Shown: in pieces, positions 6,495 to 16,213 of the stretch
How positions within the stretch are numbered: position 1 is the first letter of the stretch
Layout: each line of letters opens with the position of its first letter
Assembly: GCA_951801655.1 (NCBI GenBank)
Contig: CATONV010000004.1
Coordinates: forward strand, 1 to 64,000
Source of the DNA: an uncultured Oscillospiraceae bacterium
Lineage (GTDB): Bacteria > Bacillota > Clostridia > Oscillospirales > Oscillospiraceae
DNA: 64,000 bases
Reading direction: 5' to 3'
The notes under the pieces: model-generated
Databases searched by the model: none
What the model saw: the letters and a program-made list of their open reading frames with translations, nothing else
What the model was told of the DNA's origin: nothing
Translations under genes and position numbers: made by a program

Positions 6495-8240
6495 ATGGAT
6501 ATTTTTGACGTACTCTCCCTGATCGGCGGACTGAGTCTGTTTCTGTTCGGCATGAGTCTTATGGGACAAGCCCTTGAACGGCGGGCGGGGGGACAACTTC
6601 GCGCCCTGCTGGAGAAGCTGACCACCGGCAAGCTGGCCGGACTTTTGACGGGTCTGGGAGTTACTGCGGTAATCCAAAGCTCCTCCGCAACAACGGTGAT
6701 GGTGGTAGGTTTTGTCAATTCCGGCCTCATGACCTTGAAACAGGCCATCAACATCATCATGGGCGCCAACATCGGCACCACCGTTACAGCCTGGATTTTG
6801 AGTCTTGCGGGCATCGAAAGTGAAAACCTGTTTATCAGACTTCTAAAGCCCTCCTCCTTTACGCCGGTGTTGTCTCTGATTGGCATCATCTACTATATGT
6901 TCTTCAAAAATGCAAAAAAGAAGGACACCGGCATGATCCTGCTGGGATTTGCCACCCTGATGTTCGGCATGGAGACGATGTCCGGCGCGGTATCCGGCCT
7001 GAGTGACATCCCGGCTTTTCAGCAGATGTTCATTCTGTTCAAAAATCCGGTGCTGGGCGTGCTGGCTGGGGCAATCCTCACCGCGGTAATCCAGTCCAGT
7101 TCCGCCTCCGTTGGCATCCTCCAGGCGCTGGCCGTCACCGGACAGGTCTCCTACGGCGCGGCCATCCCCATCATCATGGGCCAGAATATCGGTACCTGCG
7201 TAACCGCCATGATCTCCTCCGTAGGGGCCAATAAAAACGCCAAGCGGGCCGCGCTGGTTCACCTCTCCTTTAATATAATCGGCACGGTGGTCTGGCTGAT
7301 CGTGTTCTGCCTGCTGCGGGTCCTGTATTACCCTGCGTTTTTAAACGAGTCGGCCTCTCTGATGGGGATTGCCGTGGCGCACTCGATCTTCAACCTCCTG
7401 TGTACCATTTTGATGCTGCCGCTGTCCGGTTTTCTGGAGAGGCTTGTCACCGTCCTTGTGCCTGACGCCAAGCAGCCGGAGGCGTTTGAGGAGCTGGACG
7501 AGAGGCTGTTCGCCACGCCGTCCATCGCTCTGGACCGGTGCCATATGGTTGCCGCCGACATGGCCGAAAGCGCCGTAACCTCGCTGAACGAGGCGCTGAG
7601 CTGCCTGCAGGGGTTCTCCCCGGAGCTTGCGGCGTCCATCCGGGAGAAAGAAAACAAAACCGACCACTATGAGGACATTTTGGGCACTTACCTTGTCAAT
7701 CTCAGCACGCGGCAGATCAGCGAGGCAGATAGCCGGGAAGCGGCCAAGCTGCTGAAAATGATCGGCGACTTTGAGAGGATCGCGGATCACGCGGTCAACC
7801 TTCTGGAATCCGCGGAGGAATTGCAGGACAAGCGGCTGCGTCTCACCCAGGCCGCTTCCAAGGAGCTTGCCACAATTTCCGCAGCAGTCAGCGATATTTT
7901 GGAGTTGTCCCTCTCGGCCTTTCTCAAAAATGATCTGACTACCGCCGCTATGGTGGAGCCGCTGGAACAGGTGATAGACCAGCTGAAGGAGCAGCTGCGT
8001 ACCCGGCATATCCTCCGCCTGCAGAAGGGGGACTGCACCATTGACGCCGGCTTTGCCTGGCTTGATCTGCTGACCAATCTGGAGCGCACGGCGGACCACT
8101 GCTCCAATATTGCAGGGTGTGTGATAGACGCCGCCCACGACACTATGAATCTGCACCAGTCGCTGCGCGAGGTCCGCAGTGACAGCGAGGAATTTTGGGC
8201 GTATTACAAGGAATATACCCACAAGTACTCTCTCACCTGA
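6495..8240 (+). CDS. Na/Pi cotransporter family protein with C-terminal PhoU domain
   Basis: Sodium-coupled phosphate transporter (NptA/YjbB type). The membrane half (residues ~1-310) has the two inverted family repeats, 'GVTAVIQSSSATTVMVVGFV' and 'ILTAVIQSSSASVGILQAL'; the paired QSSS motifs bind substrate. 'MGANIGTTVTAW' and 'MGQNIGTCVTAM' follow each repeat. The C-terminal ~230 residues are a PhoU-like helical bundle ('LLKMIGDFERIADHAVNL', 'LTNLERTADHCSNIA'). The track starts at ATG 6474, but GGAAGGA lies 10 bases before ATG 6495, which also removes a non-conserved leader. Pho-box-like repeats upstream predict induction by phosphate starvation. Confidence 0.92.
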   Translation: MDIFDVLSLIGGLSLFLFGMSLMGQALERRAGGQLRALLEKLTTGKLAGLLTGLGVTAVIQSSSATTVMVVGFVNSGLMTLKQAINIIMGANIGTTVTAWILSLAGIESENLFIRLLKPSSFTPVLSLIGIIYYMFFKNAKKKDTGMILLGFATLMFGMETMSGAVSGLSDIPAFQQMFILFKNPVLGVLAGAILTAVIQSSSASVGILQALAVTGQVSYGAAIPIIMGQNIGTCVTAMISSVGANKNAKRAALVHLSFNIIGTVVWLIVFCLLRVLYYPAFLNESASLMGIAVAHSIFNLLCTILMLPLSGFLERLVTVLVPDAKQPEAFEELDERLFATPSIALDRCHMVAADMAESAVTSLNEALSCLQGFSPELAASIREKENKTDHYEDILGTYLVNLSTRQISEADSREAAKLLKMIGDFERIADHAVNLLESAEELQDKRLRLTQAASKELATISAAVSDILELSLSAFLKNDLTTAAMVEPLEQVIDQLKEQLRTRHILRLQKGDCTIDAGFAWLDLLTNLERTADHCSNIAGCVIDAAHDTMNLHQSLREVRSDSEEFWAYYKEYTHKYSLT

Positions 8241-8321
8241 ACTAATACGATGCTTTAAAAGCCGATCTCCTCTGCCGCCGTCCCCTTTGGCGTAAGCACT
8301 CCGGAGAGACGAGGTAACAAT

Positions 8322-10007
8322 ATGAGTCAAAAAATTTTTCGTTCCACACTGACCATAGCGGCAGCGGTGCTGCTGGCCTCCCTTGTGATCATACTGGGCT
8401 GCCTGTATGAGTATTTCGGCATGGTGCAGGCCAATCAGCTCAAGGATGAGCTGCGGCTGGCGGCCTACGCGGTGGAAGAAAGCGGCCATCGCTATCTGGA
8501 GAGGCTGACCGCCCGCGATTACCGCTACACCTGGGCGCCGAAGTACCGGCTGACTTGGATTGCCTCGGATGGGACCGTGCTTTTTGACACGGATGAGTCC
8601 GCAGAACAGATGGAAAACCACGCAAACCGCTCAGAGGTGCGGGAGGCCTTCGCCTCGGGCGAGAGTAACAGCGTGCGCTATTCCGACACATGGGCAGAAC
8701 GGACCCTGTACTGCGCCAAGGCCCTGAACGACGGGACTGTGCTGCGCATCTCCGTGCGTCAAGTGACCGTATTGGCGCTGGTGCTTACCATTCTCCAGCC
8801 CATTTTGCTGGTGGGCATCTTTGCTGTTATCCTCTCCGCCGTGCTGGCCAACCAGATGGCCAAACGAATCGTTCAGCCCCTTAACCGCCTGGACCTGGAG
8901 CATCCGCTGGAAAACCACGCCTACGAGGAACTCTCTCCGCTGCTGCAGCGCATCAAGCAGCAGCGCAGCCAAATCAACTCTCAGCTGCGCGAGCTGCGCA
9001 CCAGAAGCGACAAATTTGAGCAGATCACCCGGAGTATGAACGAGGGGCTGGTGGTGCTGGACCAGAAGGGGCTGATCCTAAGTATCAATCCGGCGGCGCA
9101 GAAGGTCTTCGGCGCGGACTGTTCCTGCATTCGGCATGATTTTTTATCGGTGGAGAGCAGTCATGAAATGCGTCAGGCGATTTTGGCCGCCCTGGAGGGC
9201 GGGCACAGCAAGATCAGGGCGGAGAAAAACGGCCGTGAAATACAGTTTGACATCAGCCGTATTGATTCAGAGGGCACCGTGATCGGAACCGTGCTGCTGG
9301 CTTTCGACGTAACGGAACAGGCGTTTGCCGAGAGCAACCGCCGGGAATTCACTGCAAACGTGTCCCACGAATTGAAAACGCCCCTTCAGTCCATCACCGG
9401 CAGCGCCGAGCTGCTGGAAAACGGTCTTGTCAAACAGGAGGATGTTCCCCAGTTTATCAGTCTGATCCGTACGGAAGCCGCACGTCTGGTTGCATTGGTA
9501 GAAGATATCATTCATCTCTCCCAGCTGGACGAGGGCGCCGCCCCGGCGCAGGAGACGGTGGATCTTTTCAAAACGGCGTCGGACGTGGCCAATGTTCTGC
9601 GCGACAGCGCCGCAGAAAAGGCCGTCCGTATCTCCGTCACCGGGGAGTCCGTTCAACTGGATGGCGTACCCGGTTTTCTGCATGAAATGATTTATAACCT
9701 CTGCGACAACGCCATCAAGTACAATGTAGAAAACGGCTGTGTGGAGATCAGCGTCTTCAAGGGAGAACAGGGGGCAGTTATTACCGTAAAGGACACGGGA
9801 ATCGGCATCCCGGCGGAGTATCAGTCCAGGGTGTTCGAGAGATTTTTCCGGGTGGACAAAAGCCGCTCCAAGGCCTCCGGCGGAACCGGCTTGGGCCTGT
9901 CCATCGTCAAGCACATTGTGCAGTACCACCATGGGACAATCGACCTGCAAAGCGAGGTCGGGAAAGGGACCTCTATTTCCGTTACTCTCCCTGCAGCGTG
10001 TTTTTGA
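8322..10007 (+). CDS. PhoR-like sensor histidine kinase
   Basis: Membrane-bound two-component sensor, 561 residues. Order: N-terminal membrane helix (~10-32), an extracytoplasmic sensor region of ~110 residues, a second helix (~145-180), then a PAS domain ('SMNEGLVVLDQKGLILSINP'). The HisKA phosphoacceptor box 'FTANVSHELKTPL' follows (His ~349), then the HATPase boxes 'NLCDNAIKYN', 'VKDTGIGIP' and 'GGTGLGLSIVKH'. The layout matches PhoR. It lies 81 bases after the phosphate cotransporter on the same strand, but no response regulator gene is next to it, so its partner must be encoded elsewhere. The phosphate role is inferred from context. Confidence 0.88.
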   Translation: MSQKIFRSTLTIAAAVLLASLVIILGCLYEYFGMVQANQLKDELRLAAYAVEESGHRYLERLTARDYRYTWAPKYRLTWIASDGTVLFDTDESAEQMENHANRSEVREAFASGESNSVRYSDTWAERTLYCAKALNDGTVLRISVRQVTVLALVLTILQPILLVGIFAVILSAVLANQMAKRIVQPLNRLDLEHPLENHAYEELSPLLQRIKQQRSQINSQLRELRTRSDKFEQITRSMNEGLVVLDQKGLILSINPAAQKVFGADCSCIRHDFLSVESSHEMRQAILAALEGGHSKIRAEKNGREIQFDISRIDSEGTVIGTVLLAFDVTEQAFAESNRREFTANVSHELKTPLQSITGSAELLENGLVKQEDVPQFISLIRTEAARLVALVEDIIHLSQLDEGAAPAQETVDLFKTASDVANVLRDSAAEKAVRISVTGESVQLDGVPGFLHEMIYNLCDNAIKYNVENGCVEISVFKGEQGAVITVKDTGIGIPAEYQSRVFERFFRVDKSRSKASGGTGLGLSIVKHIVQYHHGTIDLQSEVGKGTSISVTLPAACF

Positions 10008-10017
10008 TAGAAGTGCG

Positions 10018-10049
10018 GCAAAGGGCGGACCGGCAGGTCCGCCCTTTGC
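10018..10049. terminator. Bidirectional terminator hairpin
   Basis: GCAAAGGGCGGACC/GGTCCGCCCTTTGC with a 4-base loop lies between the converging kinase and beta-helix genes; its right arm touches the beta-helix stop codon. Confidence 0.7.
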
Positions 10050-11325
10050 TAATCCGCGTCGAATACCGTCTCTCTCAAATCCAGTTCCTGGCCGCACCGG
10101 TTGTCAATGTCGGTGCCGTTGCCAGTAAAGCGGGTTCCGGGGAAGGCCAGGATGGCATCGCCACTGACATTCTCCAGCAGAACGGCGGTTTCATTTCCCT
10201 GAAAAATATCGTTATGGTAGAAGTTGTCAGATACTATGGGTGTGTCCTGAGCGTTAAAGCACATCCCCACCGTGTTATCCACAAAAGCGGTTTCATCGGC
10301 ATTGATCCAGGCATGATCCTCGGCCAAAAAGCCGGTCTTCCAGCCGGATACCCGGCAGCCGATCAGATGAAGCCGGGAGGTGCCCAAGGCCCGTACTCCC
10401 GTATCCTGTCCGCTGCCAAGGAAGTGTATGTCGTGAAATTCCCGCACACCGCGGGGGGAGGTGATTTGGGTGGAACCAGTGAAGGTGGTGCGCTGCCCGT
10501 CGGGACCCACGCTGCCATAGAGGTTGATGCACCGATCCTTCATGACGAGTCCGCCCTCATAGGTAACGGCGGGGAGGTAGAGATAGATCTGGTCGTATTC
10601 GTCAGAGGAGGCAGTGATCCGGTCCACCAGAGTCTGGAGCTCTTCCATCGTCTCCATAGGTTCGTCCTGGGCTGTGTAGCGGAAGACATTGATGCTGGTA
10701 TACCTCTCCTTCTGGGTCAGGCGGAGGGTATCACCGTTTTTCATGGTAACAGTGTAGACCAGCTCCGCCTCGTAGTCCCCTGGCGCCACAAGCTGAAAGT
10801 CCACAAAGGTCACAGCGGCGGCGCCGGGGTAGTAATCGCTGGGCTGGGGCTCTGTGCAGGTGACAGACACGTACTGTTCGGCGCTGTTGATCTGGGCGCT
10901 GACAGAGGCCATATCCTGCAGAAAAGTCTCCGTGACGGGCACGCCGCTGTCCGGGTCAAGGACATACAAGGGAACAGGATCGCGATAGGAGTCGTTCAGA
11001 ACCGCGTGGTAGTGATTCTCAGGCTTGGGGACTGGAGGGTCCGTCCGGGAGAGGCAGAGGCGGTAGGTTCCGGTGCGGCCGGTGTAAAGCAGCTCGCCGG
11101 TGTCGCTCTCATAGGTCTTGGGCCGTGTCTGAATCCAGACCGTCAAGGCCAGAAGCAGACCCGCCGCGAGGAGGATCAAGAGGGCGCTGGTCAGCGCCCT
11201 CCGCGGCATATGCCGCGGAGGGGATATCTCTTTTCTCTCTTTAACACTCTGCGTACAGAAGGGACAGAAGGAGGCCTCCGCCGGCAGCCTGGACCCGCAG
11301 TGGGGGCAGTTTTTCCAAACTTCCA

Positions 11326-11326
<1 letters not shown>
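10049..11326 (-). CDS. Zinc-ribbon, single-pass membrane protein with right-handed beta-helix domain
   Basis: 425 residues. N-terminal zinc ribbon 'CPHCGSRLPAEASFCPFC' (two CxxC pairs), a basic stretch, one membrane helix ('ALTSALLILLAAGLLLALTVWI'), then a large extracytoplasmic part. Its second half reads as parallel beta-helix repeats ('INLYGSVGPDGQRTTFTGST', 'IHFLGSGQDTGVRALGTSRL', 'IGCRVSGWKTGFLAEDHAWI'). The track start at 11389 is rejected: ATG 11326 overlaps the stop of the upstream kinase gene (TGATG), so the two genes are translationally coupled. Such zinc-ribbon/membrane proteins often sit beside Hanks kinases and may be substrates or partners. Function unknown. Confidence 0.75.
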
Positions 11327-12042
<716 letters not shown>

Positions 12043-12150
12043 AAATTCAAACTCTATGCAGCCAGCATATTGTTTCTGGCAAAAAAGTTCGATACAATGG
12101 TAATCACATTATATCGCTTTCTTTTTAAAAAGTAAAGGGGAGGAGAACAT

Positions 12151-12576
12151 ATGAGGAAGAAATCCACTGACGATTTGAGTCAGGAGCTGATGGAGCAGCC
12201 CAATCTGGACCAGTATATCACCGAAAACGAGGAATATTTTTCAGATACGGACATCTCTGCATTTTTAACGGATCTCTATGACAAATGCAGCCTCTCCAAA
12301 GCGGAACTGGCCCGCCGGGCGGGGATGAGCGAGGTCTATCTCCATCAGGTTTTCTCCGGGCGGCGCAGGCCCTCCCGGGACCGGCTGCTGTGCCTGTGCA
12401 TCGGGCTGGAGTCTGAGCTGGAGGAGGCCCAGCTGCTGCTGAAGAGGATGGGCTACGCCCCCCTCTACCCCAGACTCAAGCGGGACGCCATCATCAGCCA
12501 CGGTCTGCTCCACTATACGCCCCTGGGGGAAATCAACAACAAGCTGTTTTCTGAGAACGAAAAGACCCTATTTTGA
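12151..12576 (+). CDS. XRE-family helix-turn-helix protein
   Basis: 141-residue DNA-binding protein. After an acidic N-terminal ~45 residues comes an HTH core 'LSKAELARRAGMSEVYLHQVFSGRRRPSRD' (about residues 49-79), with the rest helical. Strong ribosome binding site GGGGAGGAG upstream of the ATG. It diverges from the kinase/beta-helix pair across a 108-base promoter region, so it may regulate that pair or be phosphorylated by the kinase; this is inference from position only. Confidence 0.82.
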   Translation: MRKKSTDDLSQELMEQPNLDQYITENEEYFSDTDISAFLTDLYDKCSLSKAELARRAGMSEVYLHQVFSGRRRPSRDRLLCLCIGLESELEEAQLLLKRMGYAPLYPRLKRDAIISHGLLHYTPLGEINNKLFSENEKTLF

Positions 12577-12769
12577 TAAGGCCGCTGGCCGGCGAAGGAC
12601 AGCGGCGGACTGTATGTCACCGGCTTTGACCTGTCCGGGCTGACCATAGAAGGCGGAGCAGATGTCTGTGCCCTTTGTACCGGAGCCCCCGCCGGGCTCT
12701 ATCTTTCTTTTGCCCATATGGAGAATTGCAGAAGATTGAATTTTTCCCGTTTTTCCAGTAAAATGTAGT
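12577..12769 (+). other. Possible degenerate coding remnant before hsdM
   Basis: The 229-base gap before hsdM has a stop-free plus-strand frame of ~62 codons with no good start codon ('GLYVTGFDLSGLTIEGG', 'CALCTGAPAGLYLSF'). The composition looks protein-like, but no family is recognised. It could be a gene fragment or chance; the hsd promoter overlaps its end. Confidence 0.3.
12736..12764 (+). promoter_or_regulatory. Promoter of the hsd operon
   Basis: TTGAAT (12736-12741), 17-base spacer, TAAAAT (12759-12764), 42 bases before hsdM. Confidence 0.65.
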
Positions 12770-12805
12770 ATGGGGTAATTTCAAAAACATTGGGAGGATA
12801 TCGAT

Positions 12806-14311
12806 ATGGCAAAAGAGACTTCAACCGCTCAGATTGGGTTTGAGAAGCAAATCTGGGACGCCGCCTGTGTGCTGCGAGGAAACATGGACGCTTCCGAATA
12901 CAAGACAGTAGTTCTGGGCCTAATTTTTTTAAAGTACATCTCAGACCGCTTTGAGGAGAAGCACCAGGCCCTGTTGGAAGAGGGCGAGGGCTTTGAGGAG
13001 GACGTAGACGAGTACACCTCCGAGGGCATCTTCTTTGTCCCTGCCAACGCCCGATGGAATATCATTGCCAAGGCGGCCCATACCCAGTCCATCGGAATTG
13101 CCATTGACGATGCCATGCGGAGTCTTGAAAAGGAAAACCCGCGTCTGAAGGACATCCTCCCCAAGAACTTCGCCCGGCCTGAACTGGACAAGCGGCGGCT
13201 GGGGGATGTGGTGGACCTGTTCACCAACATTCAGATGATCGAGAACGGCAGCGAGAAGGACATTCTGGGCCGAACCTATGAATACTGCCTGTCCAAGTTT
13301 GCCGAGCAGGAGGGCAAGCTGGCCGGGGAGTTCTACACGCCGTCCTGCGTGGTGCGCACGCTGGTGGCGGTTCTCCAGCCCTACCATGGCCGTGTCTACG
13401 ACCCCTGCTGCGGCAGCGGCGGCATGTTTGTCCAGTCGGCCCGGTTTGTGGAGAGTCACACCGGGAACATCAACGACATCTCCGTCTACGGCCAGGACTC
13501 CAACCCCACCACCTGGAAAATGGCCCAGATGAACCTGGCGATCCGGGGCATCGACGCCGACTTGGGCCGCTTCAATGCCGACACCTTCTTCAACGACTGC
13601 CACCCCACCCTGCGGGCCGACTTCGTCATGGCCAATCCCCCCTTTAACCTCTCCGACTGGGGGGCAGACAAGCTGGGGGACGACCCCCGCTGGCAGTACG
13701 GCCTGCCTCCGGCGGGCAACGCCAACTTCGCCTGGCTCCAGCACATGATTTACCATCTGGCCCCCGGCGGGCGGATCGGCATGGTGCTGGCCAACGGCTC
13801 CCTGTCCTCCCAGTCCGGAGGTGAGGGGAAGATTCGGGAAAACATCATCCGGGCCGACCTGGTGGACTGCATCGTCGCCATGCCCACCCAGCTGTTCTAT
13901 ACCACTCAGATCCCGGTCTCCCTGTGGTTCCTCTCCAAGGACAAAAAGCAGAAGGGCAAGACGCTGTTTATTGACGCCCGGAAAATGGGAACTATGGTCT
14001 CCCGCAAGCTGCGGGAGCTGGCCGGGGCGGACATCCAAAAAATCGCGGACACCTACAACGCCTTTGCCGACGGGTCGCTGGAGGATGTGAAGGGCTTCTG
14101 CGCCGTGGTGAATACGGAGGAGATCGCCCGGCAGGACTACATCCTCACCCCGGGACGGTATGTGGGCATCGAGGAGCAGGAGGACGACGGCGAGCCCTTT
14201 GAGGAGAAAATGGGGCGGCTGACGGCGGAGCTGTCGGGGCTGTTTGCCAGGTCCCACGAGCTGGAGAAGGAAATTCGGGAGCGGCTGGGGGAGATTGGGT
14301 ATGAGATATGA
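12806..14311 (+). CDS. hsdM: Type I restriction-modification system, DNA methyltransferase (M) subunit
   Basis: N6-adenine methyltransferase subunit of a type I R-M complex (M2S methylase, R2M2S nuclease). 501 residues. The N-terminal helical HsdM domain ('IWDAACVLRGNMDASEYKTV', 'LIFLKYISDRFEEKH') is followed by 'GEFYTPSCVV', SAM motif I 'VYDPCCGSGGMFVQSA' and the catalytic motif IV 'NPPFNLSDWG' (~276). Length is typical. First gene of hsdM-hsdS-X-hsdR; it overlaps hsdS by 11 bases. GC-rich codon use, unlike the AT-rich hsdS that follows. Confidence 0.97.
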   Translation: MAKETSTAQIGFEKQIWDAACVLRGNMDASEYKTVVLGLIFLKYISDRFEEKHQALLEEGEGFEEDVDEYTSEGIFFVPANARWNIIAKAAHTQSIGIAIDDAMRSLEKENPRLKDILPKNFARPELDKRRLGDVVDLFTNIQMIENGSEKDILGRTYEYCLSKFAEQEGKLAGEFYTPSCVVRTLVAVLQPYHGRVYDPCCGSGGMFVQSARFVESHTGNINDISVYGQDSNPTTWKMAQMNLAIRGIDADLGRFNADTFFNDCHPTLRADFVMANPPFNLSDWGADKLGDDPRWQYGLPPAGNANFAWLQHMIYHLAPGGRIGMVLANGSLSSQSGGEGKIRENIIRADLVDCIVAMPTQLFYTTQIPVSLWFLSKDKKQKGKTLFIDARKMGTMVSRKLRELAGADIQKIADTYNAFADGSLEDVKGFCAVVNTEEIARQDYILTPGRYVGIEEQEDDGEPFEEKMGRLTAELSGLFARSHELEKEIRERLGEIGYEI

Positions 14312-15485
14312 AGTCATTCCCTTCGGAAATTTACTGAAAGAGCCTATTCGTAATGGGCTTACAAAGCCAAAAGCAATTAGAGGACAAGGTGCAAAAATGA
14401 TTGCCATGGGAGAAATTTTTGCGAATTCACGAATTGGCTCTATCAATATGGATAGGGTTCCCGTAACTGATAAAGAGCTTAATAATTGTGGCATAGAAGT
14501 AGGTGATTTGCTTTTTGCAAGGCAATCATTAGTATTGGAAGGCGCAGGGAAGTGTAGTATTATAACAGTAGTGGATGAGCCAACTGTGTTTGAGTCACAT
14601 TTGATAAGGGTAAGAATAGATACATCAAAAGCAAATCCATACTTCTTATATTATTATTTTAATTCCCATCATGGAAAGGAAAATATTAAAACTATTGTGG
14701 AGCAGGTTGCGGCGGCAGGAATTAGAGGCAGCGACTTGATAAGACTAAATGTACCTTGCCCTACTTTGGAGGAGCAAAATCATATAGCAGAAATTCTTAA
14801 TAGATTTGATGATAAAATCGAACTGAACCAGCGGATCAACAAGAATTTGGAGCGGCAGGCGGAGGCAATTTTTGCAGAGCATTTCTTGAATAATTCAGAT
14901 ATTCCCGATGGATGGAGAACAGGAAATCTCCTTGAAATCGCAGACTATTTGAATGGATTAGCAATGCAAAAGTATCGCCCAAAAGATGGAGAAGTTGGTT
15001 TGCCTGTTCTGAAAATCAAGGAGCTCAGACAAGGGGTGTGCGATGATAGCAGTGAGTTGTGCTCACCGAGTATCAAATCAGAATATATCATCCATGACGG
15101 CGATGTTATTTTTTCATGGTCGGGAAGTCTGCTTGTTGATCTCTGGTGCGGCGGGATTTGCGGCTTGAATCAGCATCTTTTCAAAGTTATATCGAAAAAT
15201 TTCGACAAGTGGTTTTATTATAGCTGGACTTTGCACCACCTTAAACGCTTTATCGCTATTGCCGCCGATAAAGCGACAACAATGGGCCATATCAAGCGGG
15301 AAGAATTGGCAAAGGCTGAGGTACTGATTCCGTCGAAATCCGATTATGACAGAATTGGGACAGTTATGGGGCCAATATATGACCTTATAATTGCAAATAG
15401 GCTAGAGAATCGAAAATTGGCAGAAGTTAGGGATAGGTTGTTGCCGAAACTTATGGCTGGGGAGATTGATTTGCCGGGGGATTGA
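14301..15485 (+). CDS. hsdS: Type I restriction-modification system, specificity (S) subunit
   Basis: Determines the bipartite DNA target of the R-M complex. 394 residues with two target-recognition domains (~1-150 and ~205-350). Each is followed by a conserved helical spacer: 'CPTLEEQNHIAEILNRFDDK' plus 'LNQRINKNLERQAEAIF' in the middle, and 'LAEVRDRLLPKLMAGEID' at the C-terminus. The track start (14244) is replaced by ATG 14301, inside the hsdM stop region (ATGAGATATGA overlap), which gives a normal N-terminus. The gene is markedly AT-rich compared with hsdM and hsdR, as expected for a frequently exchanged specificity gene. Confidence 0.94.
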   Translation: MRYEVIPFGNLLKEPIRNGLTKPKAIRGQGAKMIAMGEIFANSRIGSINMDRVPVTDKELNNCGIEVGDLLFARQSLVLEGAGKCSIITVVDEPTVFESHLIRVRIDTSKANPYFLYYYFNSHHGKENIKTIVEQVAAAGIRGSDLIRLNVPCPTLEEQNHIAEILNRFDDKIELNQRINKNLERQAEAIFAEHFLNNSDIPDGWRTGNLLEIADYLNGLAMQKYRPKDGEVGLPVLKIKELRQGVCDDSSELCSPSIKSEYIIHDGDVIFSWSGSLLVDLWCGGICGLNQHLFKVISKNFDKWFYYSWTLHHLKRFIAIAADKATTMGHIKREELAKAEVLIPSKSDYDRIGTVMGPIYDLIIANRLENRKLAEVRDRLLPKLMAGEIDLPGD

Positions 15486-15489
15486 TAAT

Positions 15490-16206
15490 TTGGAAACAGA
15501 AGAAATTATTGTGGCAATTCAAGAAGCCGCAAAGACAATAGCGACACCAAATTGGGCCGATATTTTATCAGTAATAGTCGCATTAGGTGCAGTTGTCGTT
15601 GCAGTTATTATTGCGTTTAAACAAAATAAAATAGCAAAACAGCAAAATGAGCTTGTAAAACAACAGAATGTATTTGCTGAACAGCAAAACCAGATCGTGA
15701 AACAACAGAATGAACTGGCAAAGCAACAAAATAAAATTGCAGAGAAACAGGCAGAAATTGCAAACCAGCAGAATAAAATTGCGTTATTCGGCAAAAGAGT
15801 ACAAGTTTATACTGAGATAGTAAAAATATATAACGTTGTCGAAATTTTAAATTTGACAAATATAAGTTCCTATCCTGCGAGAATGATTTTTAAATTTATA
15901 CAGGAGCAAATGGAATACGAAATTTCAACAGATTTACTTACTAATTTATCTATGTATCATCGTACAATAACAATTCTCAAGCAAGCACCATTCTTTTTCC
16001 CACAAATACCAATACATGATGTTAACAATTTTGGGTTTAATTTTAGTAGTTTGTTTTTTAATCTTAATACAGAATTAATTAATAACCCGGATATCACGAT
16101 GGAACAATTTGAAAATGAAGCAAGACAAAATTTTATTGCATCTGCTGAATCATTTTGTACAAAATATTTGCTATATATTGTAGAATGTTTAAAATTACAG
16201 AGGTAA
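15490..16206 (+). CDS. Membrane-anchored coiled-coil protein inside the type I R-M operon
   Basis: No recognised family. About 238 residues from TTG 15490 (GGGGGA 8 bases upstream; TTG 15466 is the alternative start). A short acidic leader is followed by one membrane helix ('ILSVIVALGAVVVAVIIAF', ~17-36). A ~55-residue polar coiled coil of repeated 'KQQNELxKQQN'-like heptads follows, then a ~140-residue AT-rich-encoded helical C-terminal domain with many Asn, Ile and Phe. It starts 4 bases after hsdS and ends 7 bases before hsdR, so it belongs to the operon. Strongly AT-rich, like hsdS, and probably acquired with it. It may be an accessory defence or anti-restriction factor; function is not established. 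Confidence 0.7.
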   Translation: METEEIIVAIQEAAKTIATPNWADILSVIVALGAVVVAVIIAFKQNKIAKQQNELVKQQNVFAEQQNQIVKQQNELAKQQNKIAEKQAEIANQQNKIALFGKRVQVYTEIVKIYNVVEILNLTNISSYPARMIFKFIQEQMEYEISTDLLTNLSMYHRTITILKQAPFFFPQIPIHDVNNFGFNFSSLFFNLNTELINNPDITMEQFENEARQNFIASAESFCTKYLLYIVECLKLQR

Positions 16207-16213
16207 TTCAATC

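Noticed and set aside
12941-14494. 517-aa minus-strand ORF opposite hsdM
   Set aside because: Shadow of hsdM, which carries all methyltransferase motifs.
15620-15780. Short repeated units that could suggest a CRISPR or tandem repeat
   Set aside because: Repeats encode an in-frame KQQN coiled coil, vary in sequence and have no spacer structure; no CRISPR array or cas gene is present in the window.
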